Shown in pieces: positions 34,569 through 42,527 of a stretch of 64,000 nt of DNA. Source of the stretch: Pelagicoccus enzymogenes (GTDB taxonomy: Bacteria; Verrucomicrobiota; Verrucomicrobiia; Opitutales; Opitutaceae); contig NZ_JACYFG010000040.1 of the NCBI RefSeq assembly GCF_014803405.1, positions 334,108-398,107 on the forward strand, given 5' to 3'. Position 1 is the first letter of the stretch. The number at the start of each line of letters is the position of its first letter. A program made the translations under genes and the position numbers. Below the pieces are notes generated by a model. It had not been told where the DNA came from, made no database searches, and worked only from the letters and a program-made list of their open reading frames with translations.

Positions 34569-36202
34569 TTGCTAGCCTTCGGTTCTGGATCCGCTTTTGC
34601 AGGTTTGGAGAAGAGAATCGCGTTGGGCTGTCGCTCCAACTTCTGGGCGAGCCGCTGCAAGTCCGAGAGCGCCGCGTTCAGCTTGCGAACGCTCGACTCC
34701 AGCTCCTCGTAAACCGGCGAATCGGGAGCCACTCCGCGCATTGCCGCTTCGACCGCTTCCAAGGTCGTCTCGAAACGAGCCGGAAGGCCCTGCGTTTGCT
34801 CGCTGGAAAAGAGGCTACCCAAGCCTTCGATCATGGCAGAGGAGTTGTCGAACATGCTGCGGGCATGGGCAATCGCATCCCTCACCTCCGTCGTCAACGC
34901 AGCCAAGGGCAAGCCATCCACTGTATTCAAAATGTCCACGACACGCCGCTCGATTTGCTCCAATCCGACAGATTGGGTGGGAAAAACGTCATAGCCCCAA
35001 TCCAGGGCAGCTTCCGCCAGCGGCTCGTCGCTTTGCTGGTAGAAATCGATGCTGACAAACAAGTTGCCCGTGAGCAGGCTTCCACGATGCAACGCAGCTC
35101 GCAGGCCAGAAGCCGTGTGCAGCTCCACTAAGCCCTTCATCTTAGCCAAACCTTCCTCCGAGTCGTCCAACTGGAAGTGCCCCGGATAAATGCGGATCAG
35201 GGCGGGCACCGGAACCTCGTCCACCCCGAAGAAATCCCGATCGCGAAAGTAGGAGAACGACACGTCCACCACATGCCCTACCTGAATGCCGCGATACTCA
35301 ACCGGAGCCCCCGTTTTCAGTCCTCGCACCGAGTCATGGAAGAAAAGCAGGTACTCCGCGTAGTGATGGTAAGGAAAACGGTCGATGTCCTCCTGGTTGC
35401 TGTAGAGGAGGAAGCTCGCACCATCCTCCACGCTTTTGCCTGGCACTGCTCCCGACGGCAGGTCAAAGGCGATACCCCCCGCCAAGATCGACTCCAGCGA
35501 ATCTGCGTTGATCGAAAAGCCATCGGCATCCGCCTTCATCTCGATCGCGCTCGCCTTCCAAAAGCGGGTTGGCTCCGTGATCAGAGAATCGTAAGGTGAC
35601 TCAACAAACACGTCGTAGCGAAACCGGTTGCGCTCAATCTCGAACTCCGCCGCATCGACCTGCCCTACCCTGCGTCCGCGGTAGAGAATGGGATCCCCCA
35701 AGTTGATCGCTCCCGAATCCTCGCTGTAGAGCCTCAAGCGCACTCCCTCCGCCGTCGGTGGCGTCATGGGAGGGGCCTCCAAGCCCACGAAATCGATCCG
35801 CCGCCGCCCGCTCTTTCCCGGCTCCAGCACAATGTACGCTCCCGACAACAGAGTCCCCACCCCGGAAACCCCACCTAGGCCAATACGGGGACGGGCAACC
35901 CAAAACTGCGTTTCATCCGTCAGCAAGGCCGCGGAACTCCGCTTGATGCGAGCCGTCACCGTGACCGACTCGAACCCGTCGCTGAGCTGCACGCTCTCCA
36001 CAAGCCCGATCTCGATGTTTCGCGTCCTGATCTTCGTCTTTCCCGCCTCGATCCCATCCGCCGTTTCAAACTGGATGGTAACCGTGGGATCCGCATTGAC
36101 GATGGAATTGAAAAGCATCCAAGCCCCCAGCAAGAGCGCCAGCCCCGGGATGATCCAGACCGACGAGATTCGTCGTTGATTTGTAACTACAGCCTTATCC
36201 AT
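34565..36202 (-). CDS. pqiB: PqiB, MCE-domain lipid transport protein
   Basis: PqiB forms a stacked-ring tunnel across the periplasm for lipid transfer. The 545-residue protein has one N-terminal membrane anchor (about 12-32) and three MCE domains (about 37-125, 155-235, 275-385; for example FETADGIEAGKTKIRTR, GDPILYRGRRVGQV, GAPVEYRGIQVGHV). A helical C-terminal needle region follows (about 400-520), and the tail is Lys/Pro-rich. The start ATG at 36202 overlaps the end of the second pqiA gene by 8 bases and is preceded by GAGGAG. An upstream start at 36238 would lie inside pqiA. Confidence 0.9.
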   Translation of the reverse strand: MDKAVVTNQRRISSVWIIPGLALLLGAWMLFNSIVNADPTVTIQFETADGIEAGKTKIRTRNIEIGLVESVQLSDGFESVTVTARIKRSSAALLTDETQFWVARPRIGLGGVSGVGTLLSGAYIVLEPGKSGRRRIDFVGLEAPPMTPPTAEGVRLRLYSEDSGAINLGDPILYRGRRVGQVDAAEFEIERNRFRYDVFVESPYDSLITEPTRFWKASAIEMKADADGFSINADSLESILAGGIAFDLPSGAVPGKSVEDGASFLLYSNQEDIDRFPYHHYAEYLLFFHDSVRGLKTGAPVEYRGIQVGHVVDVSFSYFRDRDFFGVDEVPVPALIRIYPGHFQLDDSEEGLAKMKGLVELHTASGLRAALHRGSLLTGNLFVSIDFYQQSDEPLAEAALDWGYDVFPTQSVGLEQIERRVVDILNTVDGLPLAALTTEVRDAIAHARSMFDNSSAMIEGLGSLFSSEQTQGLPARFETTLEAVEAAMRGVAPDSPVYEELESSVRKLNAALSDLQRLAQKLERQPNAILFSKPAKADPEPKASK

Positions 36203-36851
36203 CTCTAGACTCCTCGCATTTTCTCTTGGCGATCGCATCCCAAATCAAGCGCGGATCAAACGCATGAGCCGCAAGCATGGTACTGATGACCACCCCCGCG
36301 AACGCAAGCCCCGCTGCACCCGATTCGATCCTTAAGAGCGAACCGAACTGTACCAAAGAAACCAATACCGCAACGACGCAAACATCCACCATCGACCAAC
36401 GCCCGAGCAATTCAGTCCATTCGTAAAGCTTGCTGTGTTGCTCTCGGCTCTGACGATACCCAAACGAGCTGATCCAACAGAGCCACGCGAGCGAAAGAAT
36501 CTTTGCCACCGGGACCACCACGCTTGCCAAGAAGATGATACTGGCTGGGAAATACGACTCGTGATGCCAAAGCTGGATTACGCCGCCGACAATCGTGCTC
36601 TCGGTAGGAGCTCCCAGATATCGAGTGGTCATGATCGGTAACGTGTTGGCCGGCACGTAAAGCACGACTGCGGTGAGCAACCAAGCGACCGTGCGCTGCA
36701 AGCTGTGAGGTCTTCGAGCGGCGAGCGGAGACGCGCACACCGCACACGATTTCCCCGCACCTGCTTCGTTCAAGCTGCCACATCGCTCGCATAAACACCT
36801 CCCGCTGTCCGCCGCTCGGTAAACCACCTTTTCCACGCTCCTAATCGGCAT
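36195..36851 (-). CDS. pqiA: PqiA half-protein (second)
   Basis: This 218-residue membrane protein is of the PqiA family, which supports PqiB-dependent lipid traffic and the paraquat response. An N-terminal zinc ribbon (CERCGS, CAVCAS) is followed by four membrane helices with the family motif LYVPANTLPIMT and GVVIST. E. coli PqiA is a single protein of about 417 residues with two such halves; here each half is its own gene. It overlaps the first pqiA by 11 bases and pqiB by 8. Confidence 0.85.
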   Translation of the reverse strand: MPIRSVEKVVYRAADSGRCLCERCGSLNEAGAGKSCAVCASPLAARRPHSLQRTVAWLLTAVVLYVPANTLPIMTTRYLGAPTESTIVGGVIQLWHHESYFPASIIFLASVVVPVAKILSLAWLCWISSFGYRQSREQHSKLYEWTELLGRWSMVDVCVVAVLVSLVQFGSLLRIESGAAGLAFAGVVISTMLAAHAFDPRLIWDAIAKRKCEESRDG

Positions 36852-37461
36852 TGCGATGAAGATCAGAGATTACTCGCTTCGTATCCAAACTCGAATACGC
36901 GGCGACAAGGTAAACGACAAAAAACACGAATCCCCAGAACGAGGCGCCAAAGGTCACCTCAGCCAGCGAGGCGATCTTGATCAGGCTGACCAGAGTGCCG
37001 ACCAAAAAGACGTCGGCCATGCACCAAGGTCCCAGTCGCTCGATCAAAGCCGCCACGTGCCTCCACCGCAAACTCGGCTGGCCTCGCAGAAAGGCAACTG
37101 ATAGTCCGAAGATAGCCACGCACTGCAAAGCTGGGACTCCCACGAAAAACAAGCCCACCAGACTGCCCAGCAGCGGACGCTCCAATATCATCGCCCACGC
37201 CACTCCCACCACCGATGCGGAAGAATCCCCAGCCCCACCGCTTAGGGACAGGTAGCTGAATCCAAGGGCAATAAACAAGGCCACCAAGGAAATGGTAGCA
37301 AACGCAGCCACTCGGCGCCATCCGCCACGGAAGCGCTTGGCAACCACGGCTCCGCAGCGAGGGCAGCAAGCAGCCTGCCTTTGCTCTAAGGCTGGAACCT
37401 CCATCGGCAAATCGCAATGCGAGCAAGCAATGAGGCGTTGGGGGAAGTCGTCAGGCATCAA
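36841..37461 (-). CDS. pqiA: PqiA half-protein (first)
   Basis: This 206-residue member of the PqiA family has a zinc ribbon at the N-terminus (ACSHCDLP and CCPRCGA) and four membrane helices. It carries GVPALQCVAIFGL where the second half-protein has the PANTLPIM motif, which is the normal asymmetry between the two halves of PqiA. It heads the operon and overlaps the second half by 11 bases. A start at the second Met (37458) is equally possible. The two proteins probably assemble into one PqiA unit. Confidence 0.85.
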   Translation of the reverse strand: MMPDDFPQRLIACSHCDLPMEVPALEQRQAACCPRCGAVVAKRFRGGWRRVAAFATISLVALFIALGFSYLSLSGGAGDSSASVVGVAWAMILERPLLGSLVGLFFVGVPALQCVAIFGLSVAFLRGQPSLRWRHVAALIERLGPWCMADVFLVGTLVSLIKIASLAEVTFGASFWGFVFFVVYLVAAYSSLDTKRVISDLHRNAD

Positions 37462-37634
37462 TCGAGGAGGACAGGAGCCACAAACTGCCCCGCTGAGCTC
37501 GAGAGGTCAAGCGCCGCTGCTCAAAGCAAACCTACAACGCCACCGAACCGATCGCCTCGCAGAAATTTTAAGATTTCACCCCCACAGAAATGAGCTAATC
37601 TGACTGGCGAATCCATAACCCCACCAACTCTGTC

Positions 37635-38327
37635 ATGAAAAGAAGACCTATAACAGTCGTCCTCTACGCCCTCGCAATCTTTTGCCTCGTCGGCTGCGAA
37701 TCCACCTCCAGTTCCGGAATCTCAACCCGCACCCTTTCCAAAGTCGCAAAACCGGGCGAGGGCTACGTCCTTTTCAGCTTCACCTTCGCTGGCGAAATTG
37801 AACCGCCGGGCAGCGAAAAAGTAGTGCCGCGCTTCGACAGCTACACCTTCAAAATCCGTCCCCTCGGGGACCCGTTCACAACCTACGAGGTCGGCCTCGT
37901 CTCCACCAGCCAAGGCGGCTACTACCGAGACTTCGACGTGAGACAAGGCATGGGCTTCGTTTTCGCGGAACCCCTGCCAGCTGGCGAATACGAACTCTTC
38001 AGCTACGAGGTCACCCTGCAAACCTTGATGAAGAAGACAGCCATCTACCCACAGGCCCAAGCAAGCATCCCCTTTACCGTATCAGAAAATCAATACAGCT
38101 ACCTGGGACGGATCGAGTGCCAGCACAAATTCGAAAATCTTGAAACCGATTGGACAAACCTCATTCACCCCTCCGGTCTCACCTTGTCTTGGAGCGACCA
38201 CCAGTCCGAGGACAAGTCCCACGCCTACATGAAATTTCCCCACCTGATCCCCCTCACGCTGCGTGAGGACAAGATCGGAAGCCAAATAGAATCCCTCAAC
38301 GGCCCTACCAATTCGATCCTTTTTTAG
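37635..38327 (+). CDS. lipoprotein of unknown function
   Basis: This 230-residue predicted lipoprotein has the lipobox LVGC with C21 followed by a Ser-rich linker. The mature part is beta-rich, with a pattern like Ig or transthyretin folds (GEYELFSYEVTL, FTVSENQYSYLGRIECQHKF). I do not recognise a family, though the GYVLFSFTF opening and the YSYLGRI segment resemble lipoproteins that carry a beta-sandwich for binding. The start ATG is the first in frame. It is convergent with the exosortase gene, with 22 bases between them. Confidence 0.6.
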   Translation: MKRRPITVVLYALAIFCLVGCESTSSSGISTRTLSKVAKPGEGYVLFSFTFAGEIEPPGSEKVVPRFDSYTFKIRPLGDPFTTYEVGLVSTSQGGYYRDFDVRQGMGFVFAEPLPAGEYELFSYEVTLQTLMKKTAIYPQAQASIPFTVSENQYSYLGRIECQHKFENLETDWTNLIHPSGLTLSWSDHQSEDKSHAYMKFPHLIPLTLREDKIGSQIESLNGPTNSILF

Positions 38328-38349
38328 AAGCTCGCCTGCAGCGGACCAT

Positions 38350-39774
38350 CTAAAAAACCTGAGAGCCTTCCACGGGTACCGACTCCGCGTACCCTACCCA
38401 AGGCCCCTCCGATCGTCCCAGCATCGCGGACCAGAACCAGGAGGACGGATCCGTCCAGCTCTGCCCATCCAAGGAGACGACTCGCTCCCTGACCTCCACT
38501 TTTTCTCCGTCGCGGCTTGCCAAAACCCTTCCCCACATCGATCCATCCACCTCGCGAAAAAGCGGCATTGGCTCCGTCGCATAGCCAATCGCTCGATAAC
38601 AGTCAGCCGACAGGTGATACCTCCGCGTCGCTCGCTCGATCACCCTGACCACCAAGCGACGCTCATCCTTGCCAAACAATTCAATCGCCCCCGGAAACCC
38701 TTTCGCGTACGCCGCGGAGTGCTCGTCGAGAGGAAACGCAACCCAGCCCTCCTCGAACAACTCGCTTCGAATCGTATCCATAATATCCGTGCGCACAACC
38801 CGACCTTCCGGCAAAGCAGATACAGTATCCGGCCGGGTCACTACCAGCAAGGCCAAGACAAGAAACAAGAACAGAGGACAAGAAGCGGAAACTGCGGAGC
38901 GCCTCGGATCTACCGCCCGAGGAGGCGATGCTACTTTCGCCCGAAGCTGGCTTCCCGCAGCCACAATTACCGCCAGCACCAGGGCAAAGACAATCATCCC
39001 CACCCCATCATGCCCCCAATCGGGAAGGTCCCAAAGCTTCGACTCCACGAAAAAGAGCAAAACGTTCCTCAAAACATTTCCGATAAACGCGCTGAAACTG
39101 GCCACTTGTAGCAAAAGAACGGAGCCACGCAGATTCGGTTTCTGGATACAAATCATCACGCAAGCGAGAAAAGCGGAACCCCACAGCATCTGGACCCCGC
39201 TACACGGTGCATCGATCACGACCATCTCGCCGCGCCAATGCATCACGGTTCCTCGCGCCTCCACTCCCCAACCGAGAAAGCTCAATACGGCAGCGCTCAT
39301 CTTCCCAATTAGCCAACGTAAGGGAAAGCCGCCATAGAACTGCAGCGAGGAGATCAAGGGCAATGCCAGCACAAACAACCCTGCGTGCCCGATCCAGATC
39401 CGTGAATCCGCCCAAAGCGCCGCCACTGCCAGGAACACAAAAAGAGCATAAACCAAGGGAGTCATTAAAAACGGAGCCGCGAGCGGCACGAGCAAGAACC
39501 CAGCCGCCATCACGTATCGACACGAAGGCACCGGGCGACGACGTCCAAGGAACGCAAAGCCGACAGCCGCCCCCAAAGCTAAAACGCCCCAAGGCTCGTC
39601 CGAACCGTCCACCATACGAGCCGCATACCAACGCACCGTCGGCCAACAAACCACAAGCAAGGCAAGGCTGCACAAAAACCTGAAGGAACGAACATCGCCT
39701 CGTCCGCGCCACGAAAGAAACCTCCCGATACATCGCAGCCAAGGACTGCCACCTAACGCACCCCTAGCATCCAC
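38350..39774 (-). CDS. exosortase with fused C-terminal EpsI-like domain
   Basis: Exosortases are inner-membrane cysteine proteases that cut PEP-CTERM proteins and move them to the envelope or outside. This 474-residue protein has about eight helices to about residue 310 and the complete triad: C191 (DAPCSGVQ), R236 (NVLRN) and H255 (GHDGVGM). Residues about 315-474 form a soluble domain with a YHLSADCYRAIGY motif, which resembles the H-x-x-x-x-C pattern of EpsI-type companions. The start is a GTG at 39774 overlapping the end of the VIT/VWA gene by 11 bases, so the two are translated together. The close pairing suggests a dedicated system. Confidence 0.85.
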   Translation of the reverse strand: MDARGALGGSPWLRCIGRFLSWRGRGDVRSFRFLCSLALLVVCWPTVRWYAARMVDGSDEPWGVLALGAAVGFAFLGRRRPVPSCRYVMAAGFLLVPLAAPFLMTPLVYALFVFLAVAALWADSRIWIGHAGLFVLALPLISSLQFYGGFPLRWLIGKMSAAVLSFLGWGVEARGTVMHWRGEMVVIDAPCSGVQMLWGSAFLACVMICIQKPNLRGSVLLLQVASFSAFIGNVLRNVLLFFVESKLWDLPDWGHDGVGMIVFALVLAVIVAAGSQLRAKVASPPRAVDPRRSAVSASCPLFLFLVLALLVVTRPDTVSALPEGRVVRTDIMDTIRSELFEEGWVAFPLDEHSAAYAKGFPGAIELFGKDERRLVVRVIERATRRYHLSADCYRAIGYATEPMPLFREVDGSMWGRVLASRDGEKVEVRERVVSLDGQSWTDPSSWFWSAMLGRSEGPWVGYAESVPVEGSQVF

Positions 39775-41758
39775 GACGTATCAGTATCCAGGTTATCGCG
39801 ACAAGAACGAGTCCCATCAAAGCCCACATCTCAGGCTCTGGAGTCACCGGCACAGATCCGCCGCCCATGGTCGGATGCATCCCCTTCGGGCTTGGAATCG
39901 GCTGCTTCACTTGCTGCAGGCGCCCTCCAGTCTCCACGTTTCGCACCACCTTGTCCACCGCCACGAAGGAAGTATACTTGGTGAGCAATGAGTGCTTCAG
40001 GCCCAGCCGAGTGATTTCCGTCCTCCTGTCCTCGCTCGGCCACAATCCGTTGTAGTCCGAGAGGCGACGGATGCGTTCCCGAGCCCACACATACTCCAGC
40101 GAACGGGACCCAGCCAGGTTCACCGCCTCGGACAAACGTGTAGCCGCCACGTATTCAGAATCACCCGACCGGCCTGAAAGCACAACTTCACCTGCAAGAT
40201 GACCCGTATACTTGCCAAAGATCAACACCGGTCGCTCAGCCAATAAATCCGGCAAGGCCAGCGGCTCGACCTCAGAAACTTCCATATCGCTGAAGACGAC
40301 ATCCAAGCGCGTCAGCACAGGTTCGCTCACGTATTCAGAAAATCGATCCGCTACCCGACTCGATTCCCTTGGCTCTCCCACGAAAAACGGCATTCCTTGT
40401 CCAACCTTCGCCATCCCCTCGATCAGAAACCGATTAGGAGCCGAACCGATCCCGCATGCAAAAACGTTGGCCTCGTCCAAACGTGATCGGATCAAGTCAA
40501 ACACCCGATCCTCGACGGTCACGTATCCATCCGTCAATACGACTATGTTCCGGCTAAACGCTGGATCTCGCGGCGTTTCGTAAACCCGGTTCAGAGCTTG
40601 CAGCAAACGCGTCCCTCCGCTGCCTCGCGTTTCATAGATAAACGAAATCGCGTCCAATAAATTCTCCACCGTTGCCGGAACGGAAGTCGGCGAATAAACC
40701 TTCGACTCCCCTGAAAACAAGAGCACATTGAAACGATCCGTGTCATCTAGCCTCGCCACCAAGGCCTCCATCATTTTCTTGGCAGTATCGAGCGGAAAAC
40801 CATGCATCGACCCAGATACGTCGATCACGAAAAAGTATTCCCGAGGAATCCGCTCCCGCTTTACACCTGTGGGCGGCTCCAGGCTGGCCATGAAGTACCT
40901 TTCCCCACCGCTTTCGCTCACCCAAACACCCGACTTGACCGCGTCGCCAGATACTTGATACTGAAGCCGTAGATCTCGATTTCCAACTGTACTCGCATCG
41001 CCCTCGAGTCGGAGCTCCGCAGTGCGCGAATCGAGAAATGACATTTCCACTTCGTGGGACGGGCAGAACGCCTTTTCAATCGAAACCGAAGAAAGAATGC
41101 GAGCGCGCACTCCGTAACTCACTTTCTCCGCTTCCCGATCGAGCAAATGAGGATTCTCAACCCACGCTTCCGCCGCGTCCCCTTCCTCGAAGCGAGGTCC
41201 CACCACCAGAGGTAACTCAAACGAATACTCGCTCTTCTCACGGCGAACCCACTCCGTGTACTTCAAGCTCACCTCCACCACGTCGCCTGGAAAGATGTTG
41301 GCCAAATTCATCTTAAAAACATTCGGACGTTGCTGCTCGAGCAAACTCGTCGTCCTGCCCTCCTGCTTAGCGGCCTCGTAAGTTCTCCGAGCTTGGGCCT
41401 TCTCCTGAATTTCCGCCTCCACCACTCTGTCACCCACCCGCATGCTCAGAGCGTGAACCGCCGAACGGGTAGAACCGGGAAAAACATACACCGCTTCAAT
41501 TGCCTCAGACCCTACATTCGCATAGGTCTGCACCAGCTCGACTTGAGCAATCGTACCCACAATATCAATACTCGCATCCACGCTTTTGAGCGGCAGTTGA
41601 TCGACGGACGCCGACTGGCCGTTCACCAAGAAGTACGGGACCTCCGTCTCCTCCGCGCTCAAGCCTCGACCGAGCGAGAGCAGCAAACAACAAATTACAA
41701 AACAGCCATGAAGGACAGGAAAGCGAGACGTCAGGTAGAATGTGGAAAAACAGTTCAT
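39764..41758 (-). CDS. VIT and von Willebrand A domain protein with PEP-CTERM sorting signal
   Basis: This 664-residue exported protein has a signal peptide (about 15-35), a VIT domain (about 40-170), a VWA domain with the MIDAS motif DVSGSM (about 305-480), a beta-rich segment, and a C-terminal tripartite signal: PEP at about 640-642, a hydrophobic helix, then RRGC. It is the likely substrate of the overlapping exosortase gene downstream. VIT/VWA proteins resemble inter-alpha-trypsin inhibitor heavy chains and the targets of dedicated sortase or exosortase systems. After sorting it would be displayed at the cell surface and bind a metal-dependent ligand. I see no other PEP-CTERM protein in the window. 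Confidence 0.85.
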   Translation of the reverse strand: MNCFSTFYLTSRFPVLHGCFVICCLLLSLGRGLSAEETEVPYFLVNGQSASVDQLPLKSVDASIDIVGTIAQVELVQTYANVGSEAIEAVYVFPGSTRSAVHALSMRVGDRVVEAEIQEKAQARRTYEAAKQEGRTTSLLEQQRPNVFKMNLANIFPGDVVEVSLKYTEWVRREKSEYSFELPLVVGPRFEEGDAAEAWVENPHLLDREAEKVSYGVRARILSSVSIEKAFCPSHEVEMSFLDSRTAELRLEGDASTVGNRDLRLQYQVSGDAVKSGVWVSESGGERYFMASLEPPTGVKRERIPREYFFVIDVSGSMHGFPLDTAKKMMEALVARLDDTDRFNVLLFSGESKVYSPTSVPATVENLLDAISFIYETRGSGGTRLLQALNRVYETPRDPAFSRNIVVLTDGYVTVEDRVFDLIRSRLDEANVFACGIGSAPNRFLIEGMAKVGQGMPFFVGEPRESSRVADRFSEYVSEPVLTRLDVVFSDMEVSEVEPLALPDLLAERPVLIFGKYTGHLAGEVVLSGRSGDSEYVAATRLSEAVNLAGSRSLEYVWARERIRRLSDYNGLWPSEDRRTEITRLGLKHSLLTKYTSFVAVDKVVRNVETGGRLQQVKQPIPSPKGMHPTMGGGSVPVTPEPEMWALMGLVLVAITWILIRRGC

Positions 41759-41881
41759 TGGACGCCGAAGCTACCCGCCTTCTGCGCGTTCTTCATGAAG
41801 TGAAAACGATCTCTTTGTGAAATCTCACAAGAGGAATGAACCACTACCGCTATCCCAAACGTGAACATCCCGCTTGATCCA

Positions 41882-41905
41882 CTGTAATAACATTCGTTAT
41901 TACAG
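41882..41905. promoter_or_regulatory. perfect palindrome, probable operator of the abrB-doc operon
   Basis: Arms CTGTAATAAC and GTTATTACAG are perfect inverted copies around ATTC. The site ends 5 bases before the antitoxin ATG and covers the place where a ribosome binding site would be. Autoregulation by the AbrB-type antitoxin, as in other type II systems, is the natural reading. Confidence 0.7.
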
Positions 41906-41910
41906 ACAAC

Positions 41911-42141
41911 ATGCCTATCGAACTCAAAATCCGCAAGATCGGCAACTCCTACGGCGTTGTCCTACCGAAAGAAGCCCTGCAACACTTGAAGGTAGAGGAA
42001 GGCCAGTCGCTATACCTCACCGAGGGACCGGAGGACAGCTACCGCGTGGTTGCCAGCGATCCAGATTTAGCCAAATCGATGGAGCTCTTCAAAGACATCA
42101 GTAGGCGTTATCGCAACACCCTCAAAGAGCTAGCCAAGTGA
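41911..42141 (+). CDS. AbrB/MazE-type antitoxin
   Basis: This 76-residue protein has the swapped-hairpin AbrB fold signature at its N-terminus: LKIRKIGNSYGVVLPKEAL, then LKVEEGQSLYL. The C-terminal helix (about 52-76) is rich in Lys and Arg and probably wraps the toxin. It precedes doc and overlaps it by 4 bases (ATGA). It should neutralise Doc and bind the palindrome just upstream. The classic Doc partner is Phd; this pair uses an AbrB-type antitoxin instead. Confidence 0.85.
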   Translation: MPIELKIRKIGNSYGVVLPKEALQHLKVEEGQSLYLTEGPEDSYRVVASDPDLAKSMELFKDISRRYRNTLKELAK

Positions 42142-42515
42142 AGGAACCCTATTGGTTCAGCCGAGAAGAAGTGCTAGCGCTACACGAAATGCTGCTCGCC
42201 GATTACGGTGGTGGCTCAGGCATTAGAGACGAAAACATGCTGGATTCGGCCTTGGCAAAACCAAAGCAGTTGTACGCGTACGGAAAGCCTAGGCATCAGG
42301 AACTGGCAGCAACTTACGCCTCCGGCGTCATCAAAAACCACCCCTTCGTCGACGGCAACAAACGCGCTGGGTTCGTTCTTGCAGTCGCTTTCCTAGAGCG
42401 CAACGGCATTCCTTTCCGCGCCTCCGAAGCCGAGTCCGTCATCCGTACCCTCGCCCGCGCGGCGGGCGAACTGGACGAAGCCGGCTATGCCACTTGGTTG
42501 CAGGAAAACTCCTAG
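42138..42515 (+). CDS. doc: Doc (death-on-curing) toxin, Fic superfamily
   Basis: Doc phosphorylates and blocks EF-Tu. The 125-residue protein has the Doc-variant Fic motif H68-P-F-V-D72-G73-N74-K75-R76 (HPFVDGNKRAG), plus the N-terminal SREEVLALHEMLLADYGG segment and LDSALAKP. The motif is complete, so the toxin is probably active. Its expression is coupled to the antitoxin through the ATGA overlap. It is convergent with creC, 12 bases away. Confidence 0.9.
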   Translation: MKEPYWFSREEVLALHEMLLADYGGGSGIRDENMLDSALAKPKQLYAYGKPRHQELAATYASGVIKNHPFVDGNKRAGFVLAVAFLERNGIPFRASEAESVIRTLARAAGELDEAGYATWLQENS

Positions 42516-42527
42516 GCCCGGCCCCAT

